A stretch of 38,974 nt of DNA. Origin: an uncultured Oscillospiraceae bacterium. Its GTDB lineage: Bacteria > Bacillota > Clostridia > Oscillospirales > Oscillospiraceae. Within the stretch, counting starts at the first letter, position 1, and every line of letters begins with the position of its first letter. The stretch lies in assembly GCA_934597585.1 (NCBI GenBank), contig CAKTSA010000014.1, positions 1 to 38,974 on the forward strand, read 5' to 3'. Of this stretch, positions 33,664-38,974 are shown in pieces. The notes under the pieces were generated by a model that saw nothing but the letters and a program-made list of their open reading frames with translations, had not been told where the DNA came from and did no database searches. Made by a program: the position numbers and the translations under genes.

Positions 33664-34269
33664 ATGGCAGAAAGACTTACCCCCCGCAAGCTGCAGGCGC
33701 TGGAGATGCGCAGCCGCATTCAGAATGTGGCGCTGGATCTGTTTGACCGGGAGGGCTTTGAAAACGTCTCTGTGGAGGAGATCGCCCAGAAGGCGGGCTG
33801 CTCCGTGGGCAATATCTATCACTACTTCAAGAGCAAGGACGAGCTGGCCATCCAGGTCACCAGCCACGTGGACGCGGCGTACCTGACGCTGGAGGCGGAA
33901 TATCTGACGGATACCGTCCGGACTTCACGGGAAAAGCTGCTGGACTTTGTGGGCCAGTCCCTGCGGATCAGCAGCAGCGACCCGGTGCTGTACAAGGCGT
34001 TTATCCACGCCATGAAGTACCCGGAGCAGGGGGCGCTGCAGCGCAACGAACACCGCATTTATTATCGTGTGCTGTCCGAGCTGGTGGAGCTGTGCCGCCG
34101 GGAGGGCTTTATCGACGCCCGGTATGACGGCGACTCGGTGGTGGAGTATCTGGTGACGCTGCACCGCGGCACGCTGCTGGAATGGCGCATCTACGAGGGC
34201 AGCTTTGATATCGCCCAGCGTGGCGTGGCTATGGCGGAGGTTTTGCTGCGGGGGCTTGCCAAAGCGTGA
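33664..34269 (+). CDS. TetR/AcrR family transcriptional regulator
   Basis: A 201-aa protein; ATG 33664 follows GAGGGG. The N-terminal helix-turn-helix (about residues 17-63) reads VSVEEIAQKAGCSVGNIYHYFKSK in two conserved pieces, VSVEEIAQKAG and VGNIYHYFKSK. The C-terminal ligand domain is helical and family-specific. It sits directly upstream of butyrate kinase and iorAB on the same strand, so it may control them in response to an acyl-CoA or organic acid. That is inference from position. A strong terminator separates it from the kinase. Confidence 0.9.
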   Translation: MAERLTPRKLQALEMRSRIQNVALDLFDREGFENVSVEEIAQKAGCSVGNIYHYFKSKDELAIQVTSHVDAAYLTLEAEYLTDTVRTSREKLLDFVGQSLRISSSDPVLYKAFIHAMKYPEQGALQRNEHRIYYRVLSELVELCRREGFIDARYDGDSVVEYLVTLHRGTLLEWRIYEGSFDIAQRGVAMAEVLLRGLAKA

Positions 34270-34276
34270 AGAACAG

Positions 34277-34320
34277 AAGAGGGCATTTGGTCGTTTTCAC
34301 GACCAAATGCCCTCTTTTTT
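34277..34320 (+). terminator. Terminator after the TetR gene
   Basis: An 18-bp perfect stem (34277-34294 with 34299-34316, loop TTTC) ending in a T-run. Confidence 0.92.
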
Positions 34321-34372
34321 TGTTCACAACGCCGATATTTCCCGATGTGTCCGATACAAGGGGAAAACGCCG

Positions 34373-34456
34373 TTGACAAACGGGGAGGGAAGTGCCATAC
34401 TGTGAATAGTTCATTAAGTGATTCGGTGAAATTTTTGACGAAGTATTCGATGAAAT
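34373..34456 (+). promoter_or_regulatory. Promoter and candidate operator for buk-iorAB
   Basis: TTGACA (34373-34378), 17-base spacer, CATACT (34396-34401). Downstream, ATTCGGTGAAAT (34421-34432) and ATTCGATGAAAT (34445-34456) form a direct repeat 24 bases apart in the leader, a candidate binding site for the neighbouring TetR protein. Confidence 0.55.
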
Positions 34457-34480
34457 AACAGAAAGAGAGGGAACCCCCAT

Positions 34481-35536
34481 ATGAAGATCCTTGTCATCAA
34501 CCCCGGCGCCACCAGCACGAAGATCGCCGTGTTCGACGAAGACCAGCAGCTTTTCAAGCTGGGCATCGACCACTCCGCCGAGGAGCTGGACCAGTTCGAG
34601 CGGGTCATCGACCAGGCGGACTATCGCAAGACTGCCATTCTCAACGCCGTTACCGAGGCGGGCTACAAGCTGGAGGACTTTGACGCGGTGTGCGGCCGCG
34701 GCGGTCTGTACCGTCCTATCCCCAGCGGCACCTACGCCGTCAATGACAAGGTGATGCACGATGTGGAGACCGCCCCCTACGGCGAGCACCCCTCCAATCT
34801 GGGCGCGTATCTGGCCAAGAAGCTGGGCGACATGGTGGGCATCCCCGCTTTCTTTGTTGACCCCGTGTGCGTGGACGAGATGACCGAGATCGCCCACTAT
34901 ACCGGCTTCGCCGGGTTCCGCCGCCTGTGCCAGTTCCACGCTCTGAACCACAAGTCCATCGGCCGCAAGGCTGCCAAGGAGCTGGGCAAAAAGTACGAGG
35001 ACGTGAACCTGATCGTGTGCCATCTGGGCGGCGGCGTCAGCGTAGGCGCTCACCAGAAGGGCCGCGTGGTAGACGTGTGCAACGTAAAGGACGAGGGCTC
35101 CATGGGTATGGACCGCGCCGGCGGTCTGCCTGTCAACCAGCTCATCAGCTACTGCTTCAGCGGCAAGACCAAGGACGAGGTGAAGAAGACCTTCGGCCGC
35201 CGGGCCGGTATGCTGTCCTATCTGGGCACCACCGATTTCCGCGTGATCTGCGCCAAGGTGGTGGAGGGCGACCCCAAGTATGTGGAGGCCTATCAGGCCC
35301 TGGTCTATCAGCTTTCCAAGGACATCGGCGCCATGGCCGCCGTGCTGCACTTCGACGTGGACGCCATCGTGTTCACCGGCGGCATGGCCTATGAGCAGTT
35401 CTTCTGCGACGATATCACCGCCTATGTGGGCAAGATCGCCCAGACCATCCGTCTGCCCGGCGAGGAGGAGATGCGTTCTCTGGCCGAGGGTGCCCTGCGG
35501 GTGCTCCACGGCGAGCAGGAGGCCAGCGTGTATTGA
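34481..35536 (+). CDS. buk: Butyrate kinase family (acyl kinase)
   Basis: A 351-aa ASKHA-fold kinase converting acyl phosphate and ADP to carboxylate and ATP. Family motifs: VINPGATSTKIA (phosphate 1), CHLGGGVSVGAH (phosphate 2), and VFTGGMAYE near the end (adenosine site). AGAGAGGGAACCCCC precedes the ATG. Butyrate kinase normally pairs with phosphotransbutyrylase (ptb), but no ptb lies alongside. Instead iorA and iorB follow, so the substrate may be a branched-chain or aryl-acetyl phosphate derived from amino acids rather than butyryl phosphate. Confidence 0.93.
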   Translation: MKILVINPGATSTKIAVFDEDQQLFKLGIDHSAEELDQFERVIDQADYRKTAILNAVTEAGYKLEDFDAVCGRGGLYRPIPSGTYAVNDKVMHDVETAPYGEHPSNLGAYLAKKLGDMVGIPAFFVDPVCVDEMTEIAHYTGFAGFRRLCQFHALNHKSIGRKAAKELGKKYEDVNLIVCHLGGGVSVGAHQKGRVVDVCNVKDEGSMGMDRAGGLPVNQLISYCFSGKTKDEVKKTFGRRAGMLSYLGTTDFRVICAKVVEGDPKYVEAYQALVYQLSKDIGAMAAVLHFDVDAIVFTGGMAYEQFFCDDITAYVGKIAQTIRLPGEEEMRSLAEGALRVLHGEQEASVY

Positions 35537-35621
35537 TCCCGTTTTCCATTGTTTCCAATAGTAAGTGACATATAGAGTGTAAGTAAGAGTAAGCAAAAAA
35601 GAAGAAAGGTGGAAGAAAACT

Positions 35622-37397
35622 ATGAAACATCTGATGTCCGGTAACGAGGCCACCGCCCGTGGCGTCTACGAAGCCGGTATCAAAGTCTGCTCCGCGTATC
35701 CCGGCACCCCCAGCACCGAGATCCTGGAGAACATGCCCCAGTACGGCAAGGACGTGTACTGCGAGTGGGCTCCCAACGAGAAGGTAGCCGCTGAAGTGGC
35801 CTACGGCGCAGCCGTGGCCGGTTCCCGCGCCTTCTGCACCATGAAGATGGTGGGCCTGAACGTGGCCGCCGACCCCCTGTTCACCGCCGGTTACATGGGC
35901 GTTAACGGCGCCTATGTGGTGGTCACCGCTGACGACCCCAGCTGCCATTCCTCCCAGAATGAGCAGGACAACCGCCACTATGCCCGGGCCGCCAAGATCG
36001 CCATGGTGGAGCCCAGCGACGCCCAGGAGTGCAAGGACTTCGTGAAGCTGGCCTGCGAGATCTCCGAGGAGTTCGACACCCCTGTGCTGTACCGTACCAC
36101 CACCCGTGTCTGCCATTCCAAGGGTCTGGTGGAGTTCGGCGAGCGCACCGAGCATGTGGCGCCCGAGTATAAGCGCAACACCCGCAAGTACATCTGCGCC
36201 CCCGCCAACGCTTACCTGAACCACCCCATCGTGGAGGAGCGCCTGGTGAAGCTGGCCCAGTACGGCTGCACGACCGCCCTGGAGAACGGCCTGAACAAGC
36301 TGGAGCTGGGCGACGGCAAGGTGGGCGTCATCACCGCCTCCATCGCCTATGAGTACGCCAAGGAGGTGTTCCCCGAGGGTACCTCCTTCCTGAAGCTGGG
36401 CCTGACCTATCCGCTGCCCATGGACCTGATCCGCGACTTTGCCAAGAAGGTGGAGAAGCTGTACGTCATCGAAGAGCTGGAGCCCTTCATGGAGAACGAG
36501 ATCAAGGCCGCCGGTATCGAGTGCACCGGCAAGGAGCTGACCGGCGTCATGTACGAGCTGAACACCCAGCTGGTGCGTGAGCGCGTGCTGGGGATCAAGC
36601 CCAACTACAAGACCATCACCGACGTGCAGGTGGCCAAGCGTCCTCCCGCACTGTGCCCCGGCTGCCCCCACCGCGGCTTCTTCTACACCCTGTCCAAGAA
36701 CAAGAACTACGTGGTCACCGGCGATATCGGCTGCTACACCCTGGGCTTCGCGCCTCCCCTGAACTGCATGGACGTGTGCATCTGCATGGGCGGCGGCTTC
36801 TCCGCCGGTATGGGTATGGCCAAGTCCTTCCAGCGGGAGGGCGTCACCGATAAGGTGGTGTTCGGCGTCATGGGCGACTCCACGTTCTTCCACAGCGGCA
36901 TGACCGGCGCGGCCGAGATCATCTACAACAACGGCCGCATGATCCCCTGCGTGCTGGATAACCGCATCACCGGCATGACCGGCCATCAGGACAACCCCGG
37001 CTCCGGCTATACCCTGATGGGCGAGGAGGCTCCCATGCTCAGCGTGGAGAGCATCTTCAAGACTTACGGCTACGATCCCGTGCTGACCGTGGATCCCCAG
37101 GATCTGGCCGCCATGAAGGCCACCGTCAACACCGCCGTGGCCGCCCTGAACGAGGGCAAGCACCCCGCCATCGTCACCCGCCGTCCCTGCCTGCTGATCA
37201 AGCGCGTGAAGCATGATCTGGGCATGTGCGTGGTGAATACCGACAAGTGCGTGGGCTGCAAGAGCTGCCTGAAGGTGGGCTGCCCCGCCATCTCCATGGA
37301 GAACGGCAAGGCGGCTGTGGACCGCACCCAGTGTGTGGGCTGCACCGTCTGCGCCCAGGCCTGCCCCGTTGGTGCTATTGAAAAGGAGGAGAAGTAA
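35622..37397 (+). CDS. iorA: Indolepyruvate ferredoxin oxidoreductase, alpha subunit
   Basis: A 591-aa thiamine-diphosphate enzyme that decarboxylates aryl pyruvates or other 2-oxoacids to acyl-CoA and passes electrons to ferredoxin. The N-terminal pyrimidine-binding domain has SAYPGTPSTEI and the ADDPS segment. The diphosphate-binding domain shows CPGCPHRGFF, GDIGCYTLG and MGDSTFFHSG. The C-terminal ferredoxin-like domain carries two [4Fe-4S] motifs: Cys543/546/549 with Cys554, and Cys571/574/577/581. Length is typical for IorA. Two bases separate it from iorB. Confidence 0.96.
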   Translation: MKHLMSGNEATARGVYEAGIKVCSAYPGTPSTEILENMPQYGKDVYCEWAPNEKVAAEVAYGAAVAGSRAFCTMKMVGLNVAADPLFTAGYMGVNGAYVVVTADDPSCHSSQNEQDNRHYARAAKIAMVEPSDAQECKDFVKLACEISEEFDTPVLYRTTTRVCHSKGLVEFGERTEHVAPEYKRNTRKYICAPANAYLNHPIVEERLVKLAQYGCTTALENGLNKLELGDGKVGVITASIAYEYAKEVFPEGTSFLKLGLTYPLPMDLIRDFAKKVEKLYVIEELEPFMENEIKAAGIECTGKELTGVMYELNTQLVRERVLGIKPNYKTITDVQVAKRPPALCPGCPHRGFFYTLSKNKNYVVTGDIGCYTLGFAPPLNCMDVCICMGGGFSAGMGMAKSFQREGVTDKVVFGVMGDSTFFHSGMTGAAEIIYNNGRMIPCVLDNRITGMTGHQDNPGSGYTLMGEEAPMLSVESIFKTYGYDPVLTVDPQDLAAMKATVNTAVAALNEGKHPAIVTRRPCLLIKRVKHDLGMCVVNTDKCVGCKSCLKVGCPAISMENGKAAVDRTQCVGCTVCAQACPVGAIEKEEK

Positions 37398-37399
37398 TC

Positions 37400-37987
37400 A
37401 TGTCTAACGTCAAGAGCTGTCTGTTGGTCGGCGTCGGCGGTCAGGGTGCCATCCTGATCTCCAAGATCATGTCCAACGGTTTTATGAAGGCCGGTTATGA
37501 TGTCAAGCAGAGCGAGGTCCATGGTATGGCCCAGCGCGGCGGCTCCGTGTCCACCCAGGTCCGCTGGGGCGACAAGGTGTACGGCCCCGTGTTCGGCAAG
37601 GGTGAGGCCGACATCATGGTGGCCCTGGAGAAGATGGAAGCCGTCCGCTACGCGGAGTTCCTGAATCCCGACGGTGTGGCCGTCATCAATGACTACGCCA
37701 TCAAGTCCACCACCATCGCCTCCGGCGCCGAGGAGTATCCCGAGGGCTGCATCGAGGCCATGCAGAAGAACTTCAAGACCATCGCCGTGCCCGCCAGCGA
37801 TATCGCCATCCAGCTGGGCAACGCCAAGTGCATGAACGTGGTGCTGTTCGGCGCTATGTGCGACTCCCTGGGTTGCCCGGAGATCGACTGGGAGCAGATC
37901 GTGGCCGAGACCGTGCCCGCCAAGGTCAAGGAGCTGAACCTGAAGGCCTTCCGCGCCGGCCGCGAGGCTGCCAAGGCCGGTAAGTAA
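37400..37987 (+). CDS. iorB: Indolepyruvate ferredoxin oxidoreductase, beta subunit
   Basis: A 195-aa gamma-type (CoA-side) domain. GVGGQGAILISKI starts it, and VHGMAQRGGSVSTQVRWG is the characteristic 2-oxoacid:acceptor oxidoreductase segment. It forms the alpha-2/beta-2 enzyme with IorA. Gene order buk-iorA-iorB fits fermentation of Trp, Phe, Tyr or branched-chain amino acids: transamination, then this enzyme, then acyl-CoA to acid with ATP gain. Confidence 0.95.
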   Translation: MSNVKSCLLVGVGGQGAILISKIMSNGFMKAGYDVKQSEVHGMAQRGGSVSTQVRWGDKVYGPVFGKGEADIMVALEKMEAVRYAEFLNPDGVAVINDYAIKSTTIASGAEEYPEGCIEAMQKNFKTIAVPASDIAIQLGNAKCMNVVLFGAMCDSLGCPEIDWEQIVAETVPAKVKELNLKAFRAGREAAKAGK

Positions 37988-38022
37988 ATCACGACCTCTT
38001 TCTATACCATATCCCTGCGAAA

Positions 38023-38058
38023 GAGAGACCCGCCGCACGACGGGTCTCTTTTTTTTTT
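38023..38058 (+). terminator. Terminator of the buk-iorAB operon
   Basis: A 9-bp perfect stem AGAGACCCG / CGGGTCTCT (38024-38032 and 38041-38049) followed by nine or more T. Confidence 0.92.
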
Positions 38059-38081
38059 GCGGATTGGCACAATTTCGTGAG

Positions 38082-38536
38082 GGTTTCGTCCCTGCGGGGA
38101 CGAGGGCGGCCTTCGGCGACCCACTTTTCCCAGCAGCTGGAAAAGTGGGCAAAAGAGCCGGCAGGAACCAAGGTTCCTGCACCTCCTTGCGCGCTATAGG
38201 TCGTGTGGATTTGTGAATTTTTACCACACGTTTGCGTGAGATTTCCTTTTTCGATTCGTCATAGGATTGTCTCATCACCAGCACCGCTGCCGCTGATGCC
38301 TACGCTGAACAACGCTTCGGCGTCTACCGTTGATAATGTGAGCGGCAGCGGCGCAGGTGATAGGTCGATTCGTCATACACAGCGACAACAACCATTTCCC
38401 GCAAACGCGTGGTAAAAGCTCACAAATGTACAATGCAGAATAGCGTGTGCGGATTCTTAAACCGCAGGTTTAAGCAGCGTTTTTGGGTACTTTTGCCGCT
38501 GTGGGCAAAAGTACCTCGCGCTCGGAAGCGCGAAAT
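38082..38536 (-). repeat. Intergenic nested-hairpin repeat, copy C
   Basis: About 455 bp in the opposite orientation to copies A and B. Read on the minus strand from 38536 it matches copy A block by block: the TTTCGCGC end hairpin, the GTACTTTTGCC hairpin, CTTAAACC/GGTTTAAG, the ACCACGCGTTTGCGGGAAAT region, AGCGGCAGCGG, GACGAATCGAAAAA and TATAGCGCGC. The far end differs: a TTTCGTCCC/GGGACGA hairpin and CCCACTTTTCC/GGAAAAGTGGG replace the A-type end. That TTTCGTCCC hairpin also follows copy B. This copy is the shortest and shows the shared core most clearly. Confidence 0.8.
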
Positions 38537-38567
38537 ATCTATTCTCCAATTATTCAAAAAATAGTAA

Positions 38568-38595
38568 TGACTTTTCCGGTCATATAGGGTACAAT
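38568..38595 (+). promoter_or_regulatory. Promoter of the rhomboid-like gene
   Basis: TGACTT (38568-38573), 16-base spacer, TACAAT (38590-38595), immediately right of repeat copy C. Confidence 0.45.
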
Positions 38596-38636
38596 GTAAC
38601 ACAAATCCCTATCCGAATTCACAGGAGGAACCATTC

Positions 38637-38974
38637 TTGAAAAAGCTCTATGACGCGGTGCAGCGATTTTGTGCGCGGCACCCCCGTTTCGGCATCCCCA
38701 ACCTGATGCTCTACATCGTGGCTGGCAACGTGATCGTGTATCTGCTGATGATGTTCACCCAGGCCAACGACGCCAACGCCCTGGCGTTTCTGACGCTGAA
38801 TACCTCCGCCGTGCTGAAGGGCGAGCTGTGGCGCATCGTTACCTACGTGTTCGTGCCCACCGACAACGGAATCTTCTGGCTGCTGATCAGCCTGTACTTC
38901 TACTACTGGATCGGCTCCACCCTGGAGCGCCAGTGGGGCACCGCCAAGTTCAACCTCTACTACATCAGCGGCGT
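38637..38974 (+). CDS. Rhomboid-family-like membrane protein (3' end outside window)
   Basis: A partial gene of at least 112 residues. TTG 38637 follows CAGGAGGA with correct spacing. A basic N-terminus leads into helix 1 (about residues 20-42, LMLYIVAGNVIVYLLMM), an extracytoplasmic loop with ELWRIVTYVFVP, then helix 2 and the WIGSTLERQWGT loop before KFNLYYISG. WR before the second helix and the LERxWG loop are seen in rhomboid-type proteins. The catalytic GxSG Ser and His would lie past the edge, so protease activity cannot be judged. Confidence 0.75.
   Translation, partial: MKKLYDAVQRFCARHPRFGIPNLMLYIVAGNVIVYLLMMFTQANDANALAFLTLNTSAVLKGELWRIVTYVFVPTDNGIFWLLISLYFYYWIGSTLERQWGTAKFNLYYISG

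Noticed and set aside
38203..38415. Open frame in repeat copy C whose product resembles a minus-strand frame in copy A (18650-18880)
   Set aside because: The similarity follows from the DNA repeat itself. The frame is not kept in copy B, starts differ, and the product has no recognisable domain.

Overview
The window looks like chromosome from a GC-rich anaerobic gut Firmicute, most likely Oscillospiraceae (Oscillibacter/Dysosmobacter/Vescimonas-like). This rests on strong G/C-ending codon use, Gram-positive sorting signals, a DUF6110-plus-P-type-ATPase pair, feoA-feoA-feoB with a Cys-rich peptide, and butyrate kinase next to indolepyruvate:ferredoxin oxidoreductase. The genus is a guess; the class is fairly secure.

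Layout. 1-8105: a pilus operon (signal peptidase, large LPETG tip-adhesin-like protein, LPETG major pilin, class C sortase, LPQTG minor pilin, second sortase). 8127-10255 (-): a secreted beta-helix surface protein with a non-LPXTG anchor-like tail. 10549-13327: a 278-bp inverted-repeat element in the leader of a DUF6110 / heavy-metal P-type ATPase operon. 13331-15360 (-): dacA-type D-Ala-D-Ala carboxypeptidase and an RluA-family pseudouridine synthase. 15530-18484: an OmpR-type response regulator, sensor kinase and GerMN lipoprotein. 18502-19054: repeat element copy A. 19498-20933: a protein with a TasA/SipW-dependent type signal and an AT-richer beta-helix module. 21085-25424 (-): polA, rimI and tsaD. 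25513-27638: an MFS and an AEC transporter. 27639-28143: a non-coding stretch with DnaA-box-like repeats. 28219-28503: tRNA-Thr(CGT) and a 58-aa ORF. 28537-29322: ylmH-type S4 protein. 29471-32909: an iron-uptake operon with three DtxR-like operators. 32971-33538: repeat copy B. 33664-37987: TetR regulator, butyrate kinase, iorA and iorB. 38082-38536: repeat copy C (opposite orientation). 38637-end: start of a rhomboid-like membrane protein.

How the parts work together. The first block builds and anchors a covalent pilus. The iron block imports Fe2+ under probable metal-dependent repression. The last complete block oxidises 2-oxoacids from amino acids to acyl-CoA with reduced ferredoxin, and the kinase recovers ATP from the acyl phosphate.

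The least explained content is non-coding. It comprises a three-copy, roughly 450-570 bp intergenic repeat made of nested hairpins with hairpin-forming terminal inverted repeats, and a separate TA-flanked 278-bp inverted-repeat element. I found no CRISPR array, rRNA, intact insertion sequence or prophage.
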